Below, in pieces: positions 26,925-35,262 of a DNA stretch of 64,000 nucleotides. The position numbers and the translations under genes are program-made. The notes below the pieces were generated by a model that ran no database searches, was not told where the DNA came from, and worked only from the letters and a program-made list of their open reading frames with translations. Positions within the stretch are counted from its first letter, which is position 1. Each line of letters begins with the position of its first letter. Source of the stretch: Billgrantia pellis (GTDB taxonomy: Bacteria; Pseudomonadota; Gammaproteobacteria; Pseudomonadales; Halomonadaceae); the NCBI RefSeq assembly GCF_008297955.1, contig NZ_VTPY01000006.1, positions 124,001 to 188,000 of the forward strand. Direction: 5' to 3'.

Positions 26925-26950
26925 AGCCCCACCTCGTGTGGGGCTTTTTC
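26925..26950 (+). terminator. Rho-independent terminator of the satellite operon
   Basis: AGCCCCAC and GTGGGGCT form an 8-bp stem with loop CTCGT, followed by TTTTT, 30 bp after the stop. A second hairpin (GGGCGCTA/TAGCGCCC, 26953-26960 and 26973-26980) comes directly after. Confidence 0.85.
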
Positions 26951-27802
26951 ATGGGCGCTAGCGGCCTCGAGATAGCGCCCTGCTCCATGGACCTCAAGCC
27001 ATGGCCAACGCGCCCCAGGATGGCCCACACATGGCGCTAGCCTGCCTCCTCGAGGTGGTTGCCAGCGGACCGCCCTCCTACCACCGCCGCGCACCCACGG
27101 CGCGCAATCGACTCCCCGCCCCGCCCGCGCGCTAAATCTGTCGGTTTTTATGCACTCATGCATCGACCGCCAAGCCGCGCCACTGCTGGGGCCGCGCAGG
27201 GTGAGAGGGTAGCAAAAAGTCTTGCGGATTCATGCGAATTCACGCGCCCCACAATGGGTAAGGGGGAGAAAAAGCCCTAAGCTAAACCTTCGCCTAGCCG
27301 ATAGGTGAGATAGACACTCCTGGTAAGGCTTGCATGTGCCGAGGCGTTACAGGAAAGGTAGTGTGGAATGGTCTAAAGTAGCAGATGGTTAGGTGGCACA
27401 GACGTCGTGTGATAGGCAATACTGCAGAAAACTATAATGATCGCGGGGGATGAAATGGCTAATGAATATCAATCGCTTGCAAGCACCTATCCGAGTATGC
27501 ACCAGCCACCTGTGGCGACTCCGATTGACCGTATCGGCACTTCCTCAGAGAGGCGGCCCAGCGCCTTCCGATTCAGCTTGGCGAACAAGCCATCGCACTC
27601 GACGTTCAAGTCAGTCATCGACCCAAAGCGGACGTGCCAGAAAAATCAACATGCACGTTTATTGATGTTACATAGAATCGTAATAAATATTTTCATTGGA
27701 ATCAGTGGGCTGAGAGTGCGATATCGTACAAGTGGGAAAGCGTGCGTGCTACCTAATCCTGCTATATCTTAAATGCTTCAAGCATCCGAAAGGGACTCGA
27801 TA
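26951..27802. other. Gene-poor stretch between satellite module and cargo
   Basis: About 850 bp with no convincing gene. Composition changes from GC-rich (to about 27.15 kb) to AT-rich. An open frame at 27437-27772 lacks a ribosome site and any family feature. The early part holds hairpins and repeated GGCGCTAGC words and could include a replication origin, but no defined iterons are seen. Confidence 0.4.
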
Positions 27803-28543
27803 ATGGGAAGAGCTAAAGAAGAGTGGATGCGACAGCAAGAATTGGAACCCATGTATGAATGGATAGAAGAGAACTACGGAGATGATGTCGGCGAAGAGGG
27901 TTCAGAAACCTGGAAGCAGGCTGCTCAAGCCTACGAAGACCGCTGTGAGGAACTCCAGCGACAAGAGGCGGAGTGGTACGAACAAGAAGAGATAGAGTGG
28001 TATATATACACCCAATCTCAAGCGGGGAAGTTTGATATTCAAATTCTCAGCGTCTTAGAACTTCTTGATATGCAGGCAAGTAGTGAAGCTAAGTTTAGCT
28101 TGCTGGTCATGTTACACGGTCACATAGTTGCCGCAGTAGAATCGTACTTAGCATCAACTTTTATTCATAAGGTTACCAATTCAGAAGAGTTGATCAGGAA
28201 GCTTGTTGAGACAGATCCAGTGTTCTCGAATAAGAAGTTTACAATGAAAGAGATATACGAAAAGCATGAGAGTCTGAAGCTGACTGTTGCAGCATATTTA
28301 CGAGACCTTATTTTCCATAATCTAGAAAAAGTAAAGCCCATGTATAAAAATGTACTTGGTTGCGACTTTGGTGATATATCTTGGCTATTCGAAGCGGTAA
28401 AAATTAGGCATCATTGCGTTCATCGTGCGGGCCTTGATCAAGATGGTTATAGGGTTAATCTTTCGAAAGAATCAATAAGAGATCTGGCTCACAGTTCTAG
28501 CAAACTTGTTCATGCCGTGGAGGCTAGAGTTGACAAGATTTAG
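27803..28543 (+). CDS. HEPN-domain protein (putative RNase-type cargo)
   Basis: A 246-residue, AT-rich cargo protein. The N-terminal 80 residues are very acidic and helical (EEW, EEGSETW, EEIEW). The C-terminal half has the HEPN core, ending in VKIRHHCVHRAG with the Rx4H motif (Arg-His-His-Cys-Val-His) that forms the RNase active site in many toxin and defence proteins. It resembles the HEPN domains seen in abortive-infection and toxin genes. The ATG preceded by AAAGGGA was chosen. An attC-like sequence follows within 25 bp. No partner antitoxin is visible beside it. Confidence 0.7.
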   Translation: MGRAKEEWMRQQELEPMYEWIEENYGDDVGEEGSETWKQAAQAYEDRCEELQRQEAEWYEQEEIEWYIYTQSQAGKFDIQILSVLELLDMQASSEAKFSLLVMLHGHIVAAVESYLASTFIHKVTNSEELIRKLVETDPVFSNKKFTMKEIYEKHESLKLTVAAYLRDLIFHNLEKVKPMYKNVLGCDFGDISWLFEAVKIRHHCVHRAGLDQDGYRVNLSKESIRDLAHSSSKLVHAVEARVDKI

Positions 28544-28563
28544 AGTTCAGAATGAGCGTTCTA

Positions 28564-28622
28564 AGCATAACAAACCACCAAAGTGGACGCATGAGACGCG
28601 CCGCTTCATTCAGCATTAGCTA
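28564..28622 (+). repeat. attC-like site 1
   Basis: It begins GCATAACAAAC and ends CAGCATTAGC, with complementary inner arms (AAAGTGGACGC against GCGCCGCTTC with one bulged base). This is the general layout of integron attC sites: TAAC..., extrahelical base, ...GTTAG-like end. It is imperfect and lies between two single-gene units. Confidence 0.4.
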
Positions 28623-28633
28623 TACAAGAAAAT

Positions 28634-29515
28634 ATGAATATGGACGAAATAGGAAAAGTCATAATTCGTTACGATGAGAAATATGTTGCCGATAGCTTAA
28701 GATCGCTCGATAAACTAAATAAGTTCACTGGCACTTTCGTAAAGGATGTAGCAGAGATATATGATTATATAACGAGGATGCGGAATATCGTTCGCAACCC
28801 TACTGGATTCAATTTAGAGGACGCGCCTATTTTGGGGTTGTTAACCAGAATATGGAAGCTGCTCAAAGAAATCGCAATCTACTATGAAAAAGACAATGCT
28901 GAATTTATAAGCATATTAGAAAGGCCATTGATCGAGGCAGCAGTAACGGCTGAATACCTGCTAATGAGTGACTCAGCTGTAATTGAGGATTACCGGAAGT
29001 GCTCATATAAAGATCGGTTGAGAATACTACGTGAATTTAATGAAGGATCCAAGTTCTTCGAGACAAAGGCGGGAAAACGTCTGCTTAGATCAGTTCAGGA
29101 GAAAATGAAATTAGAAGGTTTCTCAGAGGAAGACTTTAAAGTACAAAAGAAAAATCGCTGGAAGCTTCAAGGAAAAAGTTTTTTCGATATATTCGGAGAA
29201 ATTAAAGGCGAGGGTCTGTATAAGTACACTTACGGAATAATGTCTGAGTCTATACATGGATCATGGAACGAATCTATGGACTGGTGCCTTCAAAAAAACG
29301 AAGACTCAACATTCACTGTTTACCCGTTTTATCATGGAGCTGACATTAGGTATATATGCCCTACGCTCAAGTTCTGTAATGAGGGATACAGGCTCTGGCT
29401 AAAGCGGATTGATTGCGAGGATGAGAACATGTTTAACATTCTCGACTGGATTGAAAGAGTTAATACAAGAATATTTATGATATTTGACCAAAAGTATGAC
29501 GAGTCAAATGGGTAA
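28634..29515 (+). CDS. DUF5677-like hypothetical protein
   Basis: A 293-residue, AT-rich, mostly helical protein. The segment YTYGIMSESIHGSWNES and the upstream ILERPLIEAAVTAEYLL pattern resemble DUF5677 proteins, whose function is unknown. Its TAA stop is the first three bases of the TAACAAA that opens the next attC-like site, as often happens for integron cassette genes. The ribosome site is weak, and no promoter is evident. Cargo status is clear; function is not. Confidence 0.6.
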   Translation: MNMDEIGKVIIRYDEKYVADSLRSLDKLNKFTGTFVKDVAEIYDYITRMRNIVRNPTGFNLEDAPILGLLTRIWKLLKEIAIYYEKDNAEFISILERPLIEAAVTAEYLLMSDSAVIEDYRKCSYKDRLRILREFNEGSKFFETKAGKRLLRSVQEKMKLEGFSEEDFKVQKKNRWKLQGKSFFDIFGEIKGEGLYKYTYGIMSESIHGSWNESMDWCLQKNEDSTFTVYPFYHGADIRYICPTLKFCNEGYRLWLKRIDCEDENMFNILDWIERVNTRIFMIFDQKYDESNG

Positions 29516-29586
29516 CAAAGCCGGCCGGAGGGACCAAAACTGCTGCTTCTCCCTCGTGTTCCAGCTCCTGATGGCGGCGTTATAAG
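29510..29586 (+). repeat. attC-like site 2
   Basis: The left arm TAACAAAGCCGGCCGGAGGGAC pattern (29513 onward) pairs with the right arm CTCCTGATGGCGGCGTTA ending at 29582. TAAC pairs with GTTA, GCCGGC with GGCGGC (one mismatch), and CGGAG with CTCCT. Of the three sites this one fits the attC layout best. Confidence 0.5.
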
Positions 29587-29613
29587 ACCAATCCACAAAG
29601 AAGGTGAGAAAGC

Positions 29614-30477
29614 ATGGCTGCGATTATTCAGCGATATATGGATCTGCCCAAATTTGTAAACCTTATTCAGACTAATTCTCTCTATTTCTCAAAAATGTCA
29701 GCCTTTGAGGATGCCTTAGAAGGTGGTTTGACCGTTAGTGACTTTTTCAAAACCTCGAATATGATTTCGATCCTAGACATAGCAGTGAATGGCGCCTTGC
29801 CCCCAGCGAATGAGGATGCAGTAGCGAGAGTCGCTCGGCTCGAAGGTTTAGAGTCGAAGAAAAAAGAGATCGAAAAAAGGCAGTTCCACACACCATTTGG
29901 TTCATATCCTTGTGATGAAGCGGAAAGACTATTTCCTGCATGCAAAGAATGGTTGTACGTAAGTTGTTGGCACCAATCAGAGCATGAGTGCGCGGCTATG
30001 TGGAAATTATTCGGTCGAGATAAGAACTCAGTGTGTATATTTTCAACTATTGAAAGGTTGGAAGCTTCTATAGTTCCTGATCCGACGTGTGACATGCTGA
30101 AGCTATGGCAAGTGAATTATATAGATCATTCCGCTGATACCTTCTCTGTGAATCCGATAGATCCTTTCATAGCCAAATCAAAACCATACGCTTTCGAGCG
30201 TGAGTTCAGAGTAGTATCGTGGAATTCAAGAAAAAATCTATTAACATCTCCAAAGAACGATGAGTCTGGACGTTTGCTCAAAGTTAACCTGGAAGAAATG
30301 ATACATAAAGTGGTTGTTTCCCCACATGCAGACCCTTGGTTTAAGAGTACGATAAAACAACTATGTGAAGATGCAAAAGTAAACGTCATTGTTGAAGACT
30401 CCGTTATGGGGATGCAACCGATATCGGATATTTATCAAGCGATGAGTAATAGCAAATTACGGGAGCCGGAAGTGTAA
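29614..30477 (+). CDS. DUF2971 domain-containing protein
   Basis: A 287-residue cytosolic protein. The opening YMDLPKFVNLIQTNSLYFSK and the later WHQSEHECAAMWKLFG, KPYAFEREFRVV and VVVSPHADPWF blocks match the DUF2971 family. Members are common in mobile elements and integron cassettes, and their biochemical role is not established. The ribosome site AAGAAGGTGAGAAAGC precedes the ATG. Thirty bp separate it from the broken GNAT gene, so the two may share a cassette. Confidence 0.75.
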   Translation: MAAIIQRYMDLPKFVNLIQTNSLYFSKMSAFEDALEGGLTVSDFFKTSNMISILDIAVNGALPPANEDAVARVARLEGLESKKKEIEKRQFHTPFGSYPCDEAERLFPACKEWLYVSCWHQSEHECAAMWKLFGRDKNSVCIFSTIERLEASIVPDPTCDMLKLWQVNYIDHSADTFSVNPIDPFIAKSKPYAFEREFRVVSWNSRKNLLTSPKNDESGRLLKVNLEEMIHKVVVSPHADPWFKSTIKQLCEDAKVNVIVEDSVMGMQPISDIYQAMSNSKLREPEV

Positions 30478-30507
30478 GACGAGTCGCTTCGTTCTGGAGT
30501 ATGTAAT

Positions 30508-31141
30508 ATGAGCATTGTAAAAATTGCCAAGAGTCCCAAAGACTGTAGCGATTCGGAGATTGAGTCATTTGAAATAATGGTGGCCGAGGGCGGAGAGGTT
30601 TCGTTGGTTGGTCTTCGTCAAGAATTCAGCGCGCAGAGAAGCTTTTCTTCATCAATGATGGCGAATGCGTAGCCGTTGGAGCCATTAAGAATCCCGATGC
30701 TAGGTATAAAGCTCGTATACTTGAAAAGTCGGGTGCTCCTGAGCACAACAAGTATGAATATGAGCTGGGCTGGATTTATGTCTCGAAAACAGCGAGAGGA
30801 AGAGGCTACGGACGTTTTTAATGGAGTCAATCATACATTCTTTATCAGGCAGAGCGTGTTTTGCCACGACACGTGAAGATAATGCTTCAATGCATCATTT
30901 GTTCGACCGGTTTGGATTTACAAGAATTGGCCAGCCATACCTAAGTGAAAAGGGGATTATTCTCTTATCCTCTACGCAAAGTCATAACAAGGCCAAGCAC
31001 AGCTACAACTTTTCATTGTGGCTTCGCCGCAACAATCAAGCTGCGCTTGTTGGAGGTATTGCATCTGTTACTCTATATACGTCCGTTCCTGTTCGTAAGC
31101 AGTTCATATGCACCACAAACAGGACCGCCCGTGCTTGGTGA
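30508..31141 (+). pseudogene. GNAT acetyltransferase broken by two frameshifts
   Basis: Reading in three successive frames rebuilds a GNAT protein. The first frame is MSIVKIAKSPKDCSDSE..GLRQ; after a shift near 30620 it reads RIQRAEKLFFINDGECVAVGAIKNP and then ELGWIYVSKTARGRGYG, the acetyl-CoA loop. After a second shift in the T-run near 30820 it reads FLMESIIHSL and FDRFGFTRIG. Both breaks look like single-base losses. The last frame stays open through the attC-like site to 31141, so the original stop is uncertain. The gene is probably inactive unless sequencing errors are involved. Confidence 0.75.
30983..31057 (+). repeat. attC-like site 3
   Basis: It starts CATAACAAGG and ends GCGCTTGTTGGAG. 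AACAAG pairs with CTTGTT, and GCACAGCT pairs with AGCTGCGC with one wobble. It closes the DUF2971/GNAT unit. Confidence 0.4.
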
Positions 31142-31204
31142 TATCCGCTGGGTAGCCGTTAGCGGATCAGAGATGGTTAATGACTTTCGGATTTTATGCA
31201 CCTT

Positions 31205-31470
31205 CTACGCAGCTAATGACGGGTGTGCTTGGGAAGCCACATAGCCCAGAGACTGGTGTGGCCGTTCTTCGTTGTAGTACCGGATTCAACGACAGATGAT
31301 CACTCTGGCTTGGTCCAGCGATTCGAAACGATGTAGCCAATGTACTCTTCCTTCAGCGAGTGGAAGAAGCGCTCGAAGAAGGGAACTGCTTCAGGACCAG
31401 CCCCATCCTGCCGGCCAGATCGCCATTAATCGCACGACGACGCGGCTTGGTCCGGTAGGACAGTGTCCGC
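31205..31470 (-). pseudogene. Remnant of an IS3-family transposase (OrfB C-terminus)
   Basis: Read on the minus strand, pieces of the OrfB catalytic domain appear in different frames: FFERFFHSLKEEYIG, then SLDQARVIICR, a stop, and YYNEERPHQSLGYVA, the hallmark end of IS3-family transposases. Frameshifts and an in-frame stop make it non-functional. No terminal repeats are recognised. Confidence 0.75.
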
Positions 31471-31568
31471 CAAGGGAGATCCACACCGGCACAGATTGGC
31501 GAGTGATACCACCTGGCTCCCTGGGTCATCCTGTGCAGCTCTGGAGGGGTCACTTCAGATGGAGATGC

Positions 31569-31587
31569 TGGTATAGCAGTTGGTATA
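31569..31587 (+). repeat. Paired TGGTATA boxes at the right island end
   Basis: TGGTATA at 31569-31575 and 31581-31587, 5 bp apart and in the same orientation as the left pair. They lie 57 bp inside attR. Confidence 0.6.
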
Positions 31588-31643
31588 ATTCCTATATCAA
31601 AATAAATAAACACTATTAAATTCAGTTATTTAAAACCAGAAAG

Positions 31644-31664
31644 CGAATCCTGCCGGGCGCGCCA
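31644..31664 (+). repeat. attR: 21-bp direct repeat at the island's right end
   Basis: An exact copy of the tRNA-Arg 3' end (18215-18235), without the rest of the tRNA. It marks the junction back to chromosomal DNA. Confidence 0.9.
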
Positions 31665-31701
31665 CGCATCCAGAGCCCTTCGGCTCGCGATGGAAGAGCC
31701 G

Positions 31702-31926
31702 CTATTCTCTCTGCCATTTGATCTGAAACTCTATTTCCTCTTCATCATCGGAGCGCTCATGTTCGATGGTGAATTCGGCACGTGCCGGCACATAGATTCG
31801 TTCTCCGGCTATCTGGATGTCGAAGCGACCGCCGCTTTCGATGGTATCGGCCAGGCGACGTAGCTTGGCGACGAACTCGGCTTTGGTATAGCCCTTTTCA
31901 ACGTCCCGTTCTGCCTTGTCTGGCAT
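31702..31926 (-). CDS. amphi-Trp domain-containing protein
   Basis: A 74-residue protein with the pattern YTKAEFVAKLRRLADTIESGGRF followed by IYVPARAEFTIEHERSDDEEEIEFQIKW, ending in the Trp-containing strand that names the amphi-Trp family. The role is unknown. The start MPDKAER has AAGGGAG upstream; 37 upstream in-frame residues overlap the divergent gene's leader. It is the first chromosomal gene beyond the island. Confidence 0.8.
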   Translation of the reverse strand: MPDKAERDVEKGYTKAEFVAKLRRLADTIESGGRFDIQIAGERIYVPARAEFTIEHERSDDEEEIEFQIKWQRE

Positions 31927-32087
31927 GGATTGACTCCCTTTCGTTCTGGTCATCGGGCTAACCCAGTCTAGCAGACGGCAAGTGTTGTCCACTTGGTGCT
32001 GGCTTGCGGCCACAGCATCCTTGCGGGTTCGACCCATGGCGTTGGGACAAGCTATGCTGGCTCAAGCACACCGAGGAGAGGCCTGCC

Positions 32088-33131
32088 ATGCCGAGCGCCA
32101 GCATTTTGCAACAAGGCACCGTCCGCTGCTTTCCCGTCGGCCTCTGCGATGATGGGGGCAAACCGGTCAATGCGGAAGTTTCCGCCGTGGTATACGACGG
32201 CAAGCGCCTGATCTTGGCCAGCGACAAGCCGATCCCTGGCGAGGGTCGTTCAGCGGTATTCGCCCTGCCCATGACCCCGGAAGGGCCGGACGATACACAG
32301 CTGGAATACTTCACCACGCCGCTGATCAGGCAGGCAGTCAAGTACGAGGACTTTGCCCTCACCGCCGACAGCCGCCATGTCCTGGCGACCACCGGCTTCG
32401 ATCGCATCGATGACGCCAGCCACGACCTCAATGCTTACAACCATCTGCTGATATGGCCGCTGGGCGAACCGGACAAGGTGCAGGCTGTTGATCCGGATCC
32501 GCGTGACGGCGTGGAGGGGTCGCTGGAGCTGCGCAACAAGCTCGACGGAGCGATCGGCTTTCCGTACTACAAGATCGAAGGGCTGGCGGCGATACCGGGT
32601 GAGCGCGGAGATGGCCTGCTGCTCTTCGGCCTACGTGAGCAGGGCAATACGCACGATGACTTCGCCTATGTCAGCCGGCTGGTGGGAGCGCACTACGAGA
32701 TCAGCCAGACGGGCAATCTCGTCTTCATCGACGAGATGCGCGAGTTCTATGCGTTTGATCCCGGACATCACGAAGGGGTGAGGTTCGAATGCGGCCTGTC
32801 CAGCCTGGAGTACGATCCCTACCATGCCCGGCTCTACTTGCTGACGAGTTTCGAGACGGAACAGAACGGTGAGTCTTGTATCGGCGGTTATTTGTGGGTG
32901 ATGAGCCTCGATGATCTACGCGCCGGCCGGCTCCCTATACTGGTTACGGCGGCGGATGGCTCGCCGCTGGAGTTCGAGCATAAAGCGGAAGGCCTGGCGG
33001 TTCTGGATCACGAGCGCATGTTCGTCGCCTACGACAATGATCGTCACCTGGGGTTGGGAAGCATTGACGATCGCGATGAGCGACACGCCTGCGAAGCGCC
33101 TTTTACCTTGCTGCGCATGAGCAACCCGTAA
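32088..33131 (+). CDS. Predicted beta-propeller protein of unknown function
   Basis: A 347-residue protein without a signal peptide. Repeated strand units carry the words YKIEGLAAIPG and HKAEGLAVLDH, plus YDNDRHLGLG near the end. This resembles DUF3616 or phytase-like propeller proteins, but no active site can be named. The ATG for MPSASILQ has GAGGAGAGG upstream. It stands alone, divergent from the amphi-Trp gene. Confidence 0.6.
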   Translation: MPSASILQQGTVRCFPVGLCDDGGKPVNAEVSAVVYDGKRLILASDKPIPGEGRSAVFALPMTPEGPDDTQLEYFTTPLIRQAVKYEDFALTADSRHVLATTGFDRIDDASHDLNAYNHLLIWPLGEPDKVQAVDPDPRDGVEGSLELRNKLDGAIGFPYYKIEGLAAIPGERGDGLLLFGLREQGNTHDDFAYVSRLVGAHYEISQTGNLVFIDEMREFYAFDPGHHEGVRFECGLSSLEYDPYHARLYLLTSFETEQNGESCIGGYLWVMSLDDLRAGRLPILVTAADGSPLEFEHKAEGLAVLDHERMFVAYDNDRHLGLGSIDDRDERHACEAPFTLLRMSNP

Positions 33132-33220
33132 CGGTGTGAACGCGAGCGCAGCATCTCAACGGGTCCACCACCAATTCGAGACCCGCAGTGCCAGGCCATG
33201 GGGCTTCTTCGCTGCAGCGC

Positions 33221-33979
33221 TCAGCCCAACTGCCGGCGCCAGCGATTCTCGATGGTGTCCAGTTCGGCGGGGCCGTAGAAGGCCTCGGCGTGGCCGCCGT
33301 AGTGGGCCCACAGTTGGTCGCCCAGGTCATAGTGCCACCACTCGCTGGGCAGGTTGGTGAAGCCCTGCCCGGTCATCACGCGATAGAGCAAGCGGCGGTT
33401 GTCCCGCGCACGACGCTGCTCATGGCTGGGTGACCCCAGGCGTTCGAAGTGGTCGCTGTGCGAGGCGGGCAACGCCTCGTCGAACAGCGTGCCCATGTCC
33501 AGCGGCAGGCCGTCGGCGTCGCACAGGGTGACGTCCACGGCGCCGCCGGTGAGGTGCGGACTCGGCGCGGTCGGGTCGCGGCTCGGCAGCGAGACGAACT
33601 CGCGGGTACGCTCGAGCAATTGCTCCTCGCCAAGATCCGGGTGGTGCAGGTGGATCGCCTCGTGCAGCGTGTCGAACAGGTATTGTTGCACCCGCCAGGG
33701 GCGCCAGCCGTCGAGCACCACCAGGCCGAGGCCCTCGGGCAGCGCCCGGGCCGCGGCGAGCAGCGCCTTGTAGACCCCCTCGCGCACGAAGCACTCCGGC
33801 ACTGCGCCGGGTATGCCCAGCCGGGCATAGGCGGGAAACACCTTGAGCGGCGGCGGTGCCAGGCTCATGGGCACCAGGCGTTCACCATTGTCGCGTATCG
33901 GCAGTCGGCTGACCGACTCCCAGCCGGGAAACGGCAGGCTGGGTACGGCCTCGGGTTCAGGCAAGCTATGGCGGGGCAT
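33221..33979 (-). CDS. ddpX: D-alanyl-D-alanine dipeptidase (VanX/DdpX family)
   Basis: A 252-residue zinc peptidase of the M15D family that hydrolyses D-Ala-D-Ala. The zinc and catalytic motifs are SPHLTGGAVDVTL (His and Asp ligands) and EWWHYD (catalytic Glu and His ligand). LDGWRPWRVQQ is also conserved. No signal peptide is present, so it acts in the cytosol. The ATG is 5 bp after the dctM stop, so it is the last gene of the TRAP operon. This suggests that the transporter brings in a dipeptide substrate. Confidence 0.9.
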   Translation of the reverse strand: MPRHSLPEPEAVPSLPFPGWESVSRLPIRDNGERLVPMSLAPPPLKVFPAYARLGIPGAVPECFVREGVYKALLAAARALPEGLGLVVLDGWRPWRVQQYLFDTLHEAIHLHHPDLGEEQLLERTREFVSLPSRDPTAPSPHLTGGAVDVTLCDADGLPLDMGTLFDEALPASHSDHFERLGSPSHEQRRARDNRRLLYRVMTGQGFTNLPSEWWHYDLGDQLWAHYGGHAEAFYGPAELDTIENRWRRQLG

Positions 33980-33984
33980 GAAAG

Positions 33985-35262
33985 CTATCCAATGGCAGCG
34001 GGCAGCCAGAGCGTCAGCTGCGGAAAGAAAATCAGTAGGAGCAGTACGCCGATCGCCGTCAGCACGAAAGGCCAGATGGTGCGGAACAGCGCGACGATCT
34101 CGATGCGACTGACGGCGGCGGCGACGAACACGCAGGCACCCATGGGCGGCGTGATCAGGGCAATGGTGATATTGAGCGTGATGACGACTCCCAGGTGCAC
34201 CGGGTCGATGCCCGCCATCATCGCCACCGGGGCGAAGATCGGCGTGAGCAGCATCAGCGCCGATACCTCCTCCATGAACATGCCGGTCACGAAGGTGATG
34301 GCGCTGAGCAGCAGCAGGATCAGCACGGCGTTGTCGATGTAGGGCGAGAGCAGCGAAACGAACTGGGCCGGCACCTGGGCGTAGGAGAGCAGCCAGCTGA
34401 TGGTGGCCGAGGCCGCCATGATCAAGAAGATCGCCGAGGTGAGCCGGGCGGTGTCCAGCAGTGCCCGCCAGAAATCTTGCAAGCGAAGCCCGCCGAGCAG
34501 AATACCGCACAGGGCGACATAGAGCGCCGTCAGTGCGCCGGACTCGGTCGGTGTGACGAAGCCGAGCACGATGCCCGCGACGATAATGAATGGGGCGATC
34601 AAGGCGGGAAGGGCGGTCAGGGTCGCGAGGCCCAGCTCGCCGAGCCGCGGCAGGCCGCCGCGCTTGGGCAACCCGTGGCGCCAGGCATGCCAGGCGTTCA
34701 TGCCCATGAAGGCGAGGCCCAGCAGCAGCCCCGGTATCACGCCGGCGAGGAACAGGTCGCCTACCGAAGTGTTGGTCAGCGAGGCATACAGGATCATGAA
34801 GATGCTGGGCGGGATGATTGGCCCGATCAGCGAGCTGCCGGCAGTGAGCCCGGCGGCGAAGGCGCGCGTGTAGCCCTCCTTCTGCATGGCCGGTACCAGC
34901 AGCGAGCCTAGCGCCGAGGTATCGGCCACGGCGGAGCCGTTGACGCCGGCGAAGAATACGCTGGAGACCACGTTGACGTGGCCCAGGCCGCCGCGCAGGT
35001 GACCGACCAGCAGGCGTGCCAGGCCCATCAGCCGCTCGGTGAGTCCGCTGGCGTTCATCAGGTTGCCGGCCATGATGAACAACGGAATGGCCATTAGCGA
35101 GAAGACATTGATACCGCCGAAGAACTGTTGTGGCAGCATGCGTGGGATCATTCCCGGGTCGACGAACAGAAAGCCGACCACGGCGGTGGTGAGCAGGGCG
35201 AGGAACAGCGGCAGCCCGAGCAGCACGTGGGCGAGGAACACCGTCAGCATGGTGAGGATCAT
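33985..35262 (-). CDS. dctM: TRAP transporter large permease (DctM family)
   Basis: A 425-residue inner-membrane protein with about 12 predicted helices, beginning MILTMLTVFLAHVLLGLPLFLALL. Family motifs include GSSLIGPIIPPSIFMILY and ITPPMGACVFVAAA. It is the sodium-coupled translocation subunit of a tripartite periplasmic transporter. Its ATG overlaps the dctQ stop by 4 nt. The substrate cannot be read from the sequence; its neighbour ddpX hints at D-amino-acid dipeptides. Confidence 0.93.
   Translation of the reverse strand: MILTMLTVFLAHVLLGLPLFLALLTTAVVGFLFVDPGMIPRMLPQQFFGGINVFSLMAIPLFIMAGNLMNASGLTERLMGLARLLVGHLRGGLGHVNVVSSVFFAGVNGSAVADTSALGSLLVPAMQKEGYTRAFAAGLTAGSSLIGPIIPPSIFMILYASLTNTSVGDLFLAGVIPGLLLGLAFMGMNAWHAWRHGLPKRGGLPRLGELGLATLTALPALIAPFIIVAGIVLGFVTPTESGALTALYVALCGILLGGLRLQDFWRALLDTARLTSAIFLIMAASATISWLLSYAQVPAQFVSLLSPYIDNAVLILLLLSAITFVTGMFMEEVSALMLLTPIFAPVAMMAGIDPVHLGVVITLNITIALITPPMGACVFVAAAVSRIEIVALFRTIWPFVLTAIGVLLLLIFFPQLTLWLPAAIG

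Larger units (their letters stand above)
18215..31664. mobile_element. P4-like integrative genomic island (about 13.4 kb)
   Basis: The island is bounded by the 21-bp direct repeat in tRNA-Arg. It encodes an integrase next to the tRNA, an AlpA regulator, Ash-like sequence, a Toprim protein, a DUF927 helicase and a Psu-like protein, the usual gene order of P4-type satellites. It then carries AT-rich cargo genes with attC-like spacers. No capsid, terminase or conjugation genes are visible, so transfer would need a helper. The degraded transposase and the frameshifted GNAT gene show that the cargo end is decaying. Confidence 0.9.

Noticed and set aside
27437..27772. Open frame of 111 codons before the HEPN gene
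   Set aside because: No ribosome site, no fold or family, and it ends at the leader of the next gene. Treated as non-coding.
31296..31619. Plus-strand protein gene near the right island end
   Set aside because: The same DNA reads as a decayed IS3 transposase on the minus strand, and the plus frame has no features.
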